This document shows positions 14,250-27,848 of a stretch of 64,000 nt of DNA, piece by piece (positions within the stretch are counted from its first letter, which is position 1; each line of letters begins with the position of its first letter). The position numbers were made by a program, and so were the translations under genes. The notes below the pieces were generated by a model that searched no databases, was not told the origin of the DNA, and was given only the letters and a program-made list of their open reading frames with translations. This DNA is from Anisakis pegreffii (Eukaryota > Nematoda > Chromadorea > Rhabditida > Anisakidae): NCBI GenBank assembly GCA_035041965.1, contig JAPYMA010003051.1, positions 95,370 through 159,369 on the forward strand, in the 5' to 3' direction.

Positions 14250-14555
14250 CGAATTTTAATGCTTTTCAAGTCAAAACTATCGTACGAAAATCCCGTTCAG
14301 GGAAAATTTACGGCGGATCCGTTAAAACGACAAAAACTTCGGAGCAAAAGATTAGATGTCCGGGATCAAATGATAAGTTCATTACTTCTCATGGATAACA
14401 TCTTTCAAAGTATACCATCTAAAGTCAGTAATCCTCAGAAACGATGTAGCAGTCCATCATTGACTAGTGACGAATATAATGATGGTAATATTGATTATCA
14501 CTATGATATGGACGATGATACTAGCCACATTAACATCACTAATAGCATCACTTAG
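14250..14555 (+). CDS. Candidate terminal exon of an unknown plus-strand gene
   Basis: An acceptor CTTGTGCAG at 14249 is followed by 101 open codons to a TAG at 14553. The peptide is basic at first (LKRQKLRSKRLDVRDQM), then Leu-rich, then Ser/Pro-rich with an acidic Asp/Tyr-rich end (YDMDDD). This shift from basic to acidic is protein-like and not easily explained as AT-rich noise. Phase 0 start; upstream exon not identified. Confidence 0.4.
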   Translation, partial: RILMLFKSKLSYENPVQGKFTADPLKRQKLRSKRLDVRDQMISSLLLMDNIFQSIPSKVSNPQKRCSSPSLTSDEYNDGNIDYHYDMDDDTSHINITNSIT

Positions 14556-16280
14556 TGCTGCCCGAAGTAATGAGAAATACCAATTCCCTCCCGGAAACAT
14601 ACTTGACTACTGCCTCTGCATTATTGCTCTCTAAAAAGAAATTCATTAGGTATTCGAAGTGAAGTATAATAGGTCCTGAATTAGTTGTAGTAGATTCAAT
14701 ACGGCGGGCAATATTCAATGAAATTCCTGAGCTTCAAGCAAAGCAAAACGCCTCATATATAGAGTCAAGATAAACATTCGAGGAGATGCGACAAAATCAA
14801 TGACTAATGAGCAATACGAAACGAAACGCTCATATTCACAAATATCAGGATATAGTTGTGGACGACGACGACGAGAAACATCGCAACGCCCATCGCTATT
14901 TCGATTATTATTATTATATTCTCGAATTCGCAATCGCTTTCATTCGCAAAAGTTATTTATTTATGGGTCTCTATTTGCCATTTATGCGCCATCCATTGCG
15001 TTGAATACAAACGAATGCTCAGAGATAAGCAATATTCTAACAACACAACATCCTCATATTTCAATTGAATCCATTTCATGCATTTGTACTGCATAAACGA
15101 GTATGTGCTTCGTGAATGATGTGTATATCTCAAAAGTATACTCATATAAAATAGTAGTTTGCTTGAGCATTGTGTTCAAGCTTGTTCAATTCATTGCGTT
15201 TCCTCTCTCGTATAAGATTCTATGCGGCGGCGCCGTTTAACAGCTTGTTGTCTAGAGCAAGAGCAACCAAACCTCTCGTCTTCCAAGCAATAATTGATGA
15301 GCGCAATTGTTAGAGCTCGTCGTCATATTATAGCTAACTTCCAAATTCATCATATCGTCAGTCATTCTGATAATTGTATCGATTTTCGAGAATGTTAGGC
15401 TTTTTCGGACAAAAGTGCATGTGAAGAGGAAGAACGACCAAGCAGAAGATTGAATTGTGTAACTGGAGAAACGCAATTGAATTGAAATTGTTTGTTCGCA
15501 AATCAAATGAAACGGGAATGTTTCTTGATGGTGCCTTCTTTTTCTCAGAACAGAAATATGATCAGCGAAAAAGTTGCTTCGCTTTGTGCTACGAAAAGAG
15601 CCAAGAGAACCTCTCAACTGTTCACATTCTGAACGAAAAACAAAAAAGATCTTGAAAAAGTTATGCTAACGAAAGATAAATTGCGATTTGTCATTGTGAG
15701 AATATTTCTTAAGCAGAGGGAATAAACTTCAGAAGTATTAAAATCTTTCAAGATTTCCCTTGAAAATCAAGTGCAAAACGGAAAGTAACCCGAATGAAAT
15801 GATCTCAAGAAAATTTAGATCGAATATTTTTGGAATTGAATCTCGATCACAGCTACTTGTTTCATTGGAAGCTAGCGTGAAAGCAATACAGATGTCTTCT
15901 GGTGTGTATTGCGAATAAAACACTACGATGATGGGAAATCATCTAGTGTTAAGTAAATGAATTCGTTCATCCTCAACAAATTGCTCACAATGAGATACTC
16001 CATTCAGTGATTATTCTACACGGTGTAAAGTTTTATTGATCATAACGGATTGTTGATAGTATTTGAAATAATATCGGAACACATTCATCAATATTTGTTC
16101 ATAATTGCAACTACATCAATATCTTACGATTAGTATTCAATATCCTCTCATTTATGTGCAAATATAGGAACTGTTGCAAAAATTGGCTGGTACAAGATAT
16201 GTTGAAGATAGCTATAGATCATGTGGGTGGAAAATTTTATTCTATCATTTGTATAGCTGGTTCAAAGGAACTAATTATTA

Positions 16281-16327
16281 CATTACCTGGAATTACATTA
16301 CCTGGAATCCAGGTAATCCAGGTAATG
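16281..16327. repeat. Two direct then two inverted copies of CATTACCTGGA
   Basis: CATTACCTGGA occurs at 16281 and 16296 on the plus strand, followed by the reverse complement TCCAGGTAAT(G) at 16308 and 16317. The whole is an imperfect palindrome of 47 bp. It could be a hairpin or a clustered binding site; nothing else is coded nearby. Confidence 0.8.
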
Positions 16328-19300
16328 TATAGCTGTTGGTTCACTATGATATAAATAATATTCATTTGGTGTATGTTCAATAACATTATGATCAACACAG
16401 TAATAATAGAGTCAGAGTGGATAATGTCAGTGATTTAGGCACAAAAGGCGGAAGGAAGTGAACGAAGGTGCTCACTGAACGCTTGATTAGGCGACAACAC
16501 AGATGCAAAAAAGCAAACATTATAACTTATCAGAAGGTCTTCTTCAGTTGTACTTTAGAGGTTCCGTTCTATGAAAGTTAATGAATAGATGATGGAACGT
16601 AATGAAACAATTTCGCATCAGTGGATTTTTAATGCCTTCAAAGAGAATCAATCACATCAGATAATCAAAGCTAACAAGCAGTTTACAGCTAGCAACAACT
16701 GATTCAGAAGAATTAATGGGCATGAAGCATCAAGTGAAGCGTCAAATGACTTCTTGAGTGTAATTTGTCATGACACAGCGCCTAACTCTTCAAAATACTA
16801 TTCAGAAAATCGACGGTTTCCGATCAGATTGGATCATCCCTTTTATTCCATCATAATATTAATGCGGACATATCTGTGAACAACTTCACGTTAGCGATAC
16901 TGTAAATCGCCATTTTAGTGTAAATAAATGTCATGTATAGTGGAGTAGACAAATAAATGCTATAATATACAAAATTCCGTGCGTGAAGGCACAAGATTCA
17001 AGGAGGAAATGTTTTTGCATTATGTAAAAATCAGATTTTCAGGAATTCATTTTACATTTTTCATGACTGAGATGTTATTCTTGTCGAACATTTGCTGTGG
17101 ACATACACAAACGAACACAAAGTATTTAAGTGTTTGTTTGTTCGGGTGATGCACATGCGATTCATCAGAACTGCTCTGAATTTGTATCATTTGATGTGGT
17201 TATTCTCAAACATAAAACGCACAATATCCACCAAGTGCAAAATAAGATGAATGGAAATCAAATTCACAAACCCTAATGGAAACTGAACGAGAAACAGAAA
17301 ATGCGACCAAGAATAATAGATGGGAATGTGTCGACGATTTGAGTGCGCGATGCAAAATTCTTTTTGCTGTTATTACATTTGTGTTTCAATGAGAGTGCAT
17401 CGCACAAAAAGTTCGAATCGTTATTTATCGAAGAAAATGCGGCCAATTGTCAACGATCGTGATTTTACCGTTTCATAAAATCACACACAGAATCGGTTCT
17501 GTTCTTTTGTTGCATTTTGTTGGCTATATTTAGTAACTGCAATGATGACATATAATTGTTTCTAATTGCATTAAAGCAATGTCAAATGGAACGAACATTG
17601 GTTTAATGACAGATGGATGAATGCAGCGAGTAAGGAGTACTGTGTCACATTGTTTGTTGTATCCTTGTTATATGAAAGTTAATGTGAAAGTGTTATTTAT
17701 AAATAGAAACATTCATTAACGAGCACTGCTCGTGTATTGATAAACAAAATTAAGGGGAAATTATACACGGATTATGCGTGCAGGTAACAGGTTCTATTAA
17801 TGCAATCGGTTTTTTTTAGCGATTGCCATTAAAAATAGATGTGAAAGGAATTGAATAAATGAATGTGAATAGGATACTTTTCAGAGTGTTTTTATTCGAA
17901 CACATATCATTATGACATAATGCCTTTCTAAAAATAAACACATATTTTGTAGAAACGGGTGCATTGAATACATAAAGAAGTTGTAGCTGTTCACAAAAAA
18001 CTGACTGTTCTATTTATAGACGACAGAACGAAACGAAATTTGTGCGGTGAGAAGAAATTCGGTTCATGCATACTGAAACTTCTTTTCAATAGCGCACAGA
18101 CTACGCTGTGGTTTGTATATTCAGCAAGCCAGTTTTAGATCGTCTGGTCTCCTTTACAGAAGTTCTCCACAGAGGTTTTAAACTGCTTATCAAGAATACA
18201 CAATTCAAGTGTTGTTTCACGCGAGACATTCCAACTGCCCCATTGAGTGATTGAGAACTTTTTATCTGATTATGAATAAAATGCTTTATGCACCTACCTA
18301 TAAACGAGAGCCGTCTCTGATATTTCCGGTTGGAGACTTAAATGTCGGCGGTGTGATTTTAGCCTAGCCAGTATGATAATCGACGAACAATCAGAATGAG
18401 CTTATCTTGCTGCTTAATCACAAAAAAGTCTACTCATGCTGGATAGCAAATTGTGCAGTTCAATAATATCAAATAACAGGTTAATTGTACAAACATAAGA
18501 AAATGAAGTGTTCCAAAGCCTAGAAACGTTTAATCCTATTGATCCAAATAACTGCGATTCAAACTGAACGGTTAACGTAATCAAATTTGAATTTTATCCC
18601 TCAAACAATAATAATCAGTACCACAGACCTATGAATAATGCATAAAACAGAAATCGCATAAAAATTACAATATTAGACGAAGAAAAATTTCAATCAACGT
18701 GAAATAATGCATAATACATGGACAGTGTGCGTGATTGTTGAAACGATGATAACGATTCTATAATAAAATACGAACGAATAGATTAACTTTGAAAATAGGG
18801 AAACCAGGCAAATCTTCCTGTGAATATAGTGAAGTGAGAACTTAGAAGCAAATTCAGTGATGATTATTCAGTTTGGCCACGAATTAGATTGAATTATGCG
18901 ATAATCATAAATTTGAATGAATAGATAATTGTGAATGAAGTTAAATTCATTCGCCCACATTTGAGCACACACACACACAAAACGTTAATGTGGTTTGACA
19001 CCTTGATAATTCAATGATAAGGAGAGTGTGGTGGTTGTTCGAATCGATTGCGTTCAACTACTGCCTTCGACTGAATGTTGACAAGCAGCATTAGATCGTA
19101 ATGAAATCAATAGTAATGTGATCATGAGCATGCGTAATGAATTCATCTTACATCAACAGAATTCGACAAATTCACTTGGAATGATCAAATGAAGTCATCA
19201 CATTCCTTCTTCACCTATTATGTTTGTTGCTCTTAAGTTGTTGCAGCAGCATGTCTCTTAAGTGAATCATCACAGGCTCTACTCTATCGATGAATTCCAT

Positions 19301-20263
19301 CTGAACATTGTAAAAACGTTCCAAACAATTTCGACAATGTAATATTGATAAGTTCCTTCAGATTGATAACAATAACAGCTTTCTTCAGTCAACTGATAAC
19401 AGATTGATTGATAACTTCAGATTGATAACAATGGATTGTGAAAATGTCTCAATTTCGATAACTCGATTGACTCACTTGGATTACTCATGTAATAACTCCC
19501 ATATGCTAGGTCAATTTGCAAATGCATGAGAACTTTTTTTGCATTAGATCACGATCATTTCTTCATCATTTGGTGACTGCTTATATGCATGAAAATGTTT
19601 GCAGCTCTTTCATATGTTATGTAAAGTAACGAGAGACGTTTAAATCAAGATCTAAAAGGGCGTTTAGCAAATTCCATTGAAATTCAGTGGACAAAAAGCT
19701 GAAACGAAATTTTACGACCGAAAGACGGACGGACACAAAATCGGCGAAGATATGCTATGCTGTACGCATGCAAAAAGGCATTTCTGAGAGAGACTTACTT
19801 CGATGAACGTTACGAAATTCACTAGCAGACTGACTGTATGCAAAATATCTGAATATTTGAAAAGGGAATCAATCGAGTAGGATAAAAGAAAGGCAACAGA
19901 ACGATTGCACTGAAACACTCTTTAAACAGAAAACAATCTGACCAGACAGACCAAAGATTACGCATTTTATCCGACAATATCTTAGTGAACATGCTGAAAT
20001 TATCACTTCCAACAATACATCTATCTGAATTGAGCTTCTGACTGAACGTGGCTAGGAAACAACTGAATGATCGATTGATACGAATAGATACGAAGCCTAG
20101 AACCGGATTTGGGATTTGGCAATGAGAGCTGATAAGGATTCAGCTACAAGAAAACAATAGAGGCATTTAACTGATAACAACAGCAATGATAGTGAGCGTT
20201 ACTATGATGATGAGGCTGGTGGTTTGATAATGCTCGATGATAATGATAATAATGATAGTTGTG

Positions 20264-20334
20264 CTGATTTCGGTGATAATGTTAGGTGCCCAAGTACTGA
20301 TTTTGGTGATAATGTACTGATTTTGGTGATAATG
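20264..20334. repeat. Three copies of CTGATTTTGGTGATAATG
   Basis: 18-bp units at 20264, 20297 and 20317 within a longer GATAAT-rich tract that starts near 20200. It gives a spurious Ile-rich open frame on the minus strand. Confidence 0.8.
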
Positions 20335-20424
20335 ATAGGTGCGCAAAGCAACGGTCAAAAGCAAACCAACTAACCTGGTCGATTGAAAATATTTGAAAAA
20401 GCACAAAACGGTGATGAGCACAAC

Positions 20425-20534
20425 GTTCGAAGAGCACGAAACATGTTCAGTGAGACGATAGTTTCGTTGTTCGGCAAGAGGTCGTTCGTTTAAAATATCC
20501 AAAGAATTGGAATAATTTAATGTCGAATTGCTCA
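20425..20534 (-). CDS. Candidate internal exon, unknown product
   Basis: Acceptor C-TTATACCAG, then 2 + 108 open bases (phase 1 start) encoding a Ser/Asn-rich polar segment (SNSTLNYSNSLDILNERPLA, then EQRNYRLTEHVSC), up to a GTTGTG donor. The phase-1 start would fit directly onto the MGNAATT exon at 25593, but that link is inference. The longer frame beyond 20425 runs into Ile-repeat DNA and is not coding-like. Confidence 0.3.
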
Positions 20535-22168
20535 CTGGTATAAGGGATATGGTGAGCTGTTACAACGGTTATGCGTGAAAATTTTTTTCTAGGAAAAATC
20601 ACTGAGACGAGAATAGTCCGGCAGTAACTCAGTGATTAGTCGTCGGCAATTAAGAATGAAGAAACACGGGAAGGAATATGTCGATGAGGGCGATTTAAAT
20701 TAATTTTCAAGTCAAATGACGTGAACGAGTGAATTCAATTTGCTGGAATTCTCTTTTTTAGAAGAAGGAAACTGTGGAGGTAGGTAGGAGGGTGATTATA
20801 GCACTATAAATAACTTGTTTTGTGTCACACGCAATTAGCAATTCGACTTTTTTCGGCCAGATCACAGCCTGAATCTGTCTGCATCCACGATTGAAGGAGA
20901 TAAAAAAAGCTCTTGACAATCCGGAGGAGGTCAGATGGCCTAGAAGAATGAATGAGTTTACTGCTTCAGAAGCAAGAGAAATGCTCAAGTGAGTGTTGTC
21001 AGTCCAAGGATTATCGGTGGACGTAAGCTTTGCCAGAGTTTACTCGGACTCGATCACTGATTATTGATATCAACGGAGTTTTGAGGCGAGTAATAATACG
21101 TGTGATTTCAATGGTCATGCGACAGATCAACGACTCGCGATGCTGACGGTGATCTGGCTAGCTGGCATTAGAGCAGTGCTTAATTTTGTGCTGATATTGC
21201 CGGAGTCGCTATTTTCGTTTGGACCGAAGGGATATTGAACGAAACGATGAATAGCTCACAAATGCTATAGACGAATTGTTTCAGAAAAAATATGACTGCT
21301 CGAATCACTGCATTGTCTACGGAGGGTTTCAAATCCTCCATTCGTGAATTTCAATGCGAAAAAACATCTGAAGTTGAATTTTTTATCCAGTGATACGCAG
21401 TGCTTCGGTTTGTGATGCTTAGAGATAACGAAGATTGACAGGTATCAGCTGAATAGTTTCAAGTAATAATTGTGATTGAGCTCACAGAATGTGGATCAAT
21501 CGATATCCGAGATGATTTGGACGTAAAAGTGCACGTTTTCGAGGATGAAACGCGTACGATGATGATCTTTTCAGACTTTTTCAAGCTTACTTCCGACAGA
21601 AACAAAGTTCACAAAGTGCGTTCAGCACAAACTCGTAGACGTTTTACGTTCAATTGAAACAACCTTTTGAAGAATTTTCAGAACTTTCAATAAGCCGTGG
21701 CAGTTGATAAAGAATAATATATCATTCGAACAGACTGGTACGTTCGAGGAATTGAGATGATCGATTGAAAATCAAATCGATGAGGCGATGATGAGAAATT
21801 TATCGAAATTTCGACGTTAAATACGCCATTCATACAAACAACACAGTCGAGATGAAGAGAACAGGGATATGAACGGAAGGAATATGTGCAGATAAACGTG
21901 AGCAGATGTGAGAAATCAGCTATTCCAACTATCAAACGAGCACAATCGCTCTTGGTGGTTATGATTCAGTTTTGTTGCGCGTTTGATTCAGCCTATTCTG
22001 TGTCGGAACTCCCCTTTGTGTTGCTTGAACAGTTACGACTGACTCATTTGTGACTCACACAGGAACTTCTCCGATGGTGTTTGTTTTCGCGTCTCGATAA
22101 CAATGGCTAATTTAATGGATCCATACAGGGATTTGATAGAGTTGGTGCGATCGAGAAGATATTTCAAT

Positions 22169-22199
22169 CACGCACACACGCAGACACACACACATACAC
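22169..22199. repeat. Imperfect (CA)n tract
   Basis: CGCACACACGCAGACACACA and following; comparable CA tracts occur at 11041-11060 and 18966-18979. Confidence 0.8.
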
Positions 22200-22331
22200 T
22201 TGCAAAAGATCGAAAACCAATTATTTCGATGACTGGACACTTGGGGTGGAACTTGAATTTGGGTGTCATTATTTGAGGTGTTCGGTGAAATGGCTCAACA
22301 TTAAATTAAAATTTTCATCTTCACTCAGTAC

Positions 22332-22409
22332 CAGGTCATTAGTGATCTCGTTTTCCAATGGAACTCCACAAGGACTAGATTCATGATCTGTGAAGAGTGT
22401 GGCTTTGAT
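22332..22409 (-). CDS. Candidate internal exon, unknown product
   Basis: An acceptor TATTCTGCAG and donor GTACTGAG bound 26 codons in phase 0 (IKATLFTDHESSPCGVPLEN, then EITNDL). An alternative acceptor about 30 bases upstream opens another frame across the same DNA, so the frame is not certain. Confidence 0.25.
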
Positions 22410-25400
22410 CTGCAGAATAATGAGTGCTCTGTAGAAACTGAATGAGGTGTAATCACCGGGTTCAGACAAGGATTGCAATCTGATTCGTGGAGCTACATAA
22501 ATATCTCCTAGAAAACTTCAGATAATATAATTTGTAAAAGAACACTGCAACGAATCCAGTTTAATGATGTATGTCTGGTTTGATTGACTAATTGAGAAAA
22601 TGCGTTGCAATTTCATTTCAGAACAAATAAAGTTACTTATCCATTCTTATGTAGTCAATCCACAGAAGGCGTGGAAATTATGCTTTATGGTGGTTGATGC
22701 TGAGACATTCAATAATTTCGTTCCTTCAATGAAAATGAAGCAATTCCCATCGAAAAATATCACCCTCGCAACTAATCCAAAGTGATTTTTCACACCAATT
22801 GGATCAAATTTCTCATTATCACGCAAAATTTGCTGCCCATTCCTCTCAACATAACATCTCAAATTGAACGATCCCATTGACAAAAAACCTAACGTTTGCT
22901 TCCAGTGAACAAATCCATACACAATAAATCAATAGAAAATTGTGTCATTGTTGAAACGAGCTCCATTCATTCAATTCGCTCCTATGTCTGTTGGCTGTAC
23001 ACAAAGTAATCGCGTTCAGACTTGCTTTAGAGTGAGAAATTTTATTTATTATAATGTCATTAATCGCTTGACTCATTGTTATGGGATAAGGCAGCACGTT
23101 ATGAACTATTTTTAGACGTACAGAAAATGTACGTTTTTATTGCCATCCAAACGCACACCGAAACGAAACGAACGCAACAGAACGCGTAATGCAACTGAAC
23201 AAATACCTTCGCGTTTAATATTTACACTTTGTTGTAGTATCAAATTTCATTGCATTATGATGGGATAACCAAATGCGGAAAACATTCTCGTTAAGCGAGG
23301 AAATTGTATGTGAGGATATGAAATGTGATTACGACTCGCAAACAAATATGGCTCTCAGTCTGCGCACGATTCAATCAGAAAAAAAACTGATCTATGAAAA
23401 ATGAGCGCGATAGAATTATGCAACTTATCCCTGTTTTGAGACCATTTTCAAAATTTTGGTATATTTTAAGTCATATGATCTTCTGCCACATCAAACGTAA
23501 GCTTTGTTCACTTATCATTATATTATCGTGTGACAGTTTCCAGCTAATATTTTACAGCAGTCCATAAATGTAAATTTCGGAGTGAACCACGATCATAAGT
23601 TTGGTACAGGATCAGCTCATATGGTACTCATACGGTACAGGATTATATGAATCAAGATCACATGAGCCTTTTAATCATGTCCATAATGAGAACGTCTTGA
23701 TCAGTCCAATCACCTCATACCACGTTCTCGAAATCCCAGTAGACAATGACTTATTATGTCAAGCAAGCAGTTAGTTTCTTCAAAAGCTGGATAACCAATC
23801 GCACTATCCATATCAATGTTACTCGGTGAAAATTTTACTTCCTGTTTTCATATATCGCTGCAAAAACATGCAAACAGAGTGCATGTTTAAAATAGGAGTA
23901 ATAATTGAATTTGAACGAATAAAGCAGAAAGAAATGTTTTCAGTTTCTGCATATATCTTTCAGATCCACTCTGGATTGAGGTAAAGTAAAACAAAAATTT
24001 TAAGATCATGAGTAATGAGATATTGCGCAAAAAAACAATCACTTACAAGAGAAGTTTAATGTATACAAATGCTTCCAGTTCTATGGTAAACTGTATGCAG
24101 TGAGTATATTAACTAATGATTTGTTGGCATCACAGTAGACTTTTGAAAGATGGATCAATCGGCGAAATGACTGGAAAGAATGAGTGCTAACAAAAATTGT
24201 CAAATAATTCCTTATTGTTAGCATTGCTGAGCAAATGATCACTCTTAACGAGTCTCTCTTTCAAACGACAAACGAACGATAATAATCACAGAAAAAGTGT
24301 TCATTGCTTTCACTCCATCCAGAGTTCGGCCAATTACAATTCATCGCAATTCTGCAACAACAGTGTATCTTTCAAACTCTCGCTGAACTACCCAAAACTC
24401 ACTGAATTGACTGAACCGGTCCAATGGTGCACGCTACAAACCACTGAAATCTCATTTGTGAATGAGAATACGCTAGCAAGTGAAATTATTCACAAGAATT
24501 TATGACAACCGTATAAATTTATGAATTTTGAGGGAAGCAATAGAATATTTTAAGATCTAATCTTATCAAGAATCAAAAACTTGATTAACTGAATTTGTTG
24601 TTTATTTTTTGTTTTTTTCAAAAAATGATATCTTACTTTATGATTCAATTGTCACATGCATTGCGTTGTCACTTACTTCCATGCACACAGATGTATAGAT
24701 GCATGCATGATTGTCGTCATCATTATGTCAACTGTTATTTTCTCCAATTCATTTCCCATCTCAACTCAACTCTTCTCTTTGTGATTTCATTGATTAATTA
24801 ATCAAAAAATACCAGTTTTCCGCAAATAGACAAAAATACGTTCGAAAATCAATTAATTTATTAGTTCACTAAACAAACGATTGATTGATTCTATTTTTAG
24901 ATTCATTCCCTAATGTTCTCTCTAATTGATGATTTCGTATGTATTTTCATGTGGTCGGTTACATTTCAGCATTTTTATGTTTGTGTTCCTTTTATTTTAC
25001 TTCATTAAGAGAGTAGCAGTAGACACACTGTCGTTATTCTTCGATCAACGATACGGCAAGTTTTTACGCATTTGAGAAGGAGGATAGCAAAATCGAAGAC
25101 GATCGTTGACTGTAATGGAATAGATAATCGACTCAAAATTGAAAATCGAGTTAATAGTTATAGAGTTATGGAGTGAGTTCTCAAACAGAGCAGTGGCTAA
25201 TTTGGACAATAACCTCTCACAGATCGTGTCTATACACGGGACAATAGGTAACACTTAGAGACCAACCAGAACAGTTACTATTTGAGTTCAAAATTTGCAC
25301 TAAGAAAACGGGAAACCTTTTGGTTCAGTTAGCGATTTTTGCCATGACAAGCAATGTGAACCACCACTCAACTCTGGATGAGACCAATAAAATCGAAACT

Positions 25401-25592
25401 GTGATCGTGAGGACAATTCCGAGTGGTTGATGCGCGAACATGCGCAGTAATGTTCGAATCTTATGAAAACTTTCCGAAGATTCCAATAACAGCAACAACA
25501 ACTTCAGGGTATGACAGAAATTGAAAAGCTCACAAAGTAACTCACAGCAGCAAGATGAATGGTAAGGTATTCGAACAGCACGAGCAACTTAC

Positions 25593-25689
25593 CACCATAG
25601 GCGTTTGCAGACGAGTGATTAATACTCGATGACGTTGCGAAGTGTTGACGCCTTCCAGAAGACGACTGAGTAGTGGCAGCGTTACCCAT
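25593..25689 (-). CDS. Candidate first coding exon with N-myristoylation-type start (MGNAATT)
   Basis: ATG at 25689 opens 32 codons plus one base, rich in Ser, Asn, Thr and His (begins MGNAATTQSSSGRRQHF), ending at a perfect donor GTAAGT. A Gly at position 2 followed by Asn and small residues is the pattern used for N-myristoylation, as in several kinase catalytic subunits and phosphatases. The segment is richer in GC than its surroundings. No kinase or other domain exon was recognised downstream on this strand within the window, so the rest of the gene is either in small exons that I missed or beyond a long intron. Product unknown. Confidence 0.42.
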
Positions 25690-27493
25690 CTGGTCTTCTG
25701 GTTTCGGTTATTCGGGCAAAAATATACTCGCGTACAATATTCTGCTGGTTGTGTGGTGTCAATTTCAGTGGTGTTTTGGATACGATCACGGTAAATGAAG
25801 GCACGATTCAAGGGAACTGGTGGTGCAAACAGAGAACAAGAGTTATGGAAGATGAAGCGATAGCTGGAGTCGCTTCCGATAATCGATGATAAAATGCCTT
25901 CGATTATTTCTGTGGGTAATATAAGGTTTCACACTTGCCGTTAGAAACCCAAATCAGAATCCCATCTACCAATTTGTTGTTTGTAACTCTGCAATTCGTC
26001 ACTTCCAGATGAATATCAGCGCTAATCAGATGAACATCAGAATGTTTATCCGCTTGCCGTATCGCTCGTTGTTTAGTGATCTTTTTCTCGGTTGACGTAT
26101 AATTCAAATGAATCAGTTACTTCTTCTTAAAAGTAACACTCTATCACTGTTATTAGTGCTTCTCTTATTGTCCAATCGAACGTAGACTCAGATGGTCCGA
26201 AACTAATAAGAGAATATATTGCCGTTGTGAAAACAAAATAGAAGTGGCAGAGCAATAGTTCAATAGCCAAGCCAAGTCCTGAGTTAGATTGCTTTCTTTG
26301 GATGATGATGGTGATGACGGATTAGTTATGAATCTGTCCTGGAAATGGTGATTACGTGAGATCATTTGCATTCGATATTACGAATATCCATCTCGGTAGA
26401 TCAATTCGAATATCACAATATTCATTTGTGAGATTGATTTCGTCGTATGTAAATCGCTTTGTGACAGACACATCGTTTCATAAATCGTTACATAAGGCGC
26501 TCTTGTTCACAAAGGTAAAACAAATTAACTTAAAAAGATATTCATTCATTCAGTTCAACATCGAATGTAATCCAGTAATAAGTATGAACTGCCGAAAGCA
26601 GTGCTTACTATATTACACGAGTAAACTGCTGTTGGAATTCGCAATTGAGAAACAGTAACGAACGTTATCAATTGGGGAATCATGTCAAAATCATGCCATT
26701 TTGATAGCACTATCGGTCATCATTCTTCTTCTTTGATCATATCAAGAAAGTGCTCCTATAGAATATCGATGCATAGAGAGAACTCCTTCTTTCTTACACT
26801 GATCATCGTTTGCATGTGATCATCCTATCACTTTTTGGAGAAATTAATCGATACAATGTTCTGTGGCGAGAGCCAATTTCCTAGTATGAGACATCACCTA
26901 ATGCTTTTTCTTGAGTGAATCATATGATGACACAAAACAAAATTTCGCATCTCTTTGATAATTATAGTTACAAGTGTGATATTTCCAGCTGTTTTCAGAA
27001 TTTTGATACGTGGTAAATTTGTGATAATGGCCAAAATCATATGGAATCATTATGATCTGAGATAGATTTGAAGTTGTCTTGAAAGAGAAACCTTCAAATT
27101 AGCCGAAAGAGTCATTAAGCGAGCACATTAACAAGCTTAATCACAACACTTTCATTCTATAATGAACTAATTCATTTTGAAGTAAACAAAAGCACGGAAA
27201 CTTCACCGCTCATCAACGGTATTCAGACGACAGGATTCAAAACAGACCACTAATAGCTTCGAGCATTCATTCGAAAATTCATCCTGAAATGATTATAAGC
27301 GCAAAATTTCTCAGTCAAATCTCAATACTCGTCTGAGCTCCTATAGTAATAAGAACTAGAAAGTGCTGAAAACTTAAACATCGAAGATGAACAGCACTCA
27401 AAAATGAACGCAGCTTAGCACTGATTGATATCGAGAAGAGCGAGTAAACATTAGACTCATCCATAACCAGTTGATCTAGAAAATGGTTTTCGT
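25690..27493. other. Probable upstream region of the MGNAATT exon; no other gene supported
   Basis: 25690-25860 is GC-richer and would be 5'UTR or promoter of the minus-strand exon. The open frames at 25904-26107 and 26356-26658 were not supported by splice sites. Confidence 0.4.
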
Positions 27494-27532
27494 GATAGAT
27501 AGATGGATGGATGGATGGATGGATGGATGGAT
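27494..27532. repeat. (GATA)/(GATG) microsatellite
   Basis: About three GATA units grading into seven GATG units, ending just before the terminal-exon candidate at 27542. Confidence 0.9.
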
Positions 27533-27541
27533 TTATGCAGT

Positions 27542-27762
27542 TTAACGCTCAATCCTGCTGCTGTTATCACTGAAGCTGTCCGTTTCACTTAGCTCAGTGA
27601 CTAATGTGTCTATACGTGCAAGTAGCAGCAACAACGATAAAAGCAAAATCCGTATTAACGATCCTGTATTAACATGATCTTTCTTAAGTACCATGCGCTG
27701 CGATTCAACATAATCATCCAATCGAAATTCATCCAGAATCAAGAATTCGGGTCTCATTTGAA
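27542..27762 (-). CDS. Candidate terminal exon, unknown product
   Basis: An acceptor TTTACCAG precedes 2 + 219 open bases to a TAA at 27542. The frame encodes RPEFLILDEFRLDDYVESQ, a Leu-rich hydrophobic stretch and an acidic/Ser-rich end. Codon choice (GAT, GAA, TTG, CGT) resembles that of the proven genes here. No homologue recognised. It ends about 90 bp before the oppositely oriented candidate exon at 27849. Confidence 0.3.
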
Positions 27763-27848
27763 CTGGTAAAGCATCATCTCCTTACCGAAACTCGGAAGAG
27801 TGCCACACAAACATGTTCATAACCCTTCCCCATCCCACTACGTGAGGC

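Larger units (their letters stand above)
14556..20424. other. Gene-poor AT-rich stretch
   Basis: Contains overlapping opposed open frames at 14715-15145 (around an ATT/GAC-repeat patch) and 15252-15655 that cannot be assigned a strand, and the palindromic cluster at 16281. No gene supported. Confidence 0.5.
20535..25592. other. Gene-poor stretch, weak minus-strand coding signals
   Basis: Open frames at 20758-20988, 21687-21935 and 22600-22922 (both strands) have partly protein-like composition but no consistent splice model. If the MGNAATT exon starts a gene, its further exons may be here. Confidence 0.4.

Noticed and set aside
15252..15655. Opposed open frames of 121 (minus) and 66 (plus) codons
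   Set aside because: Both strands are open over the same DNA and neither has convincing splice sites or motifs.
20167..20424. Ile-rich continuation of the minus-strand frame
   Set aside because: Produced by the GATAAT/GGTGATAATG tandem repeats.
22600..22922. Opposed open frames of 61 (plus) and 91 (minus) codons
   Set aside because: Both look partly protein-like, so the strand cannot be chosen; no splice model joins either to neighbours.
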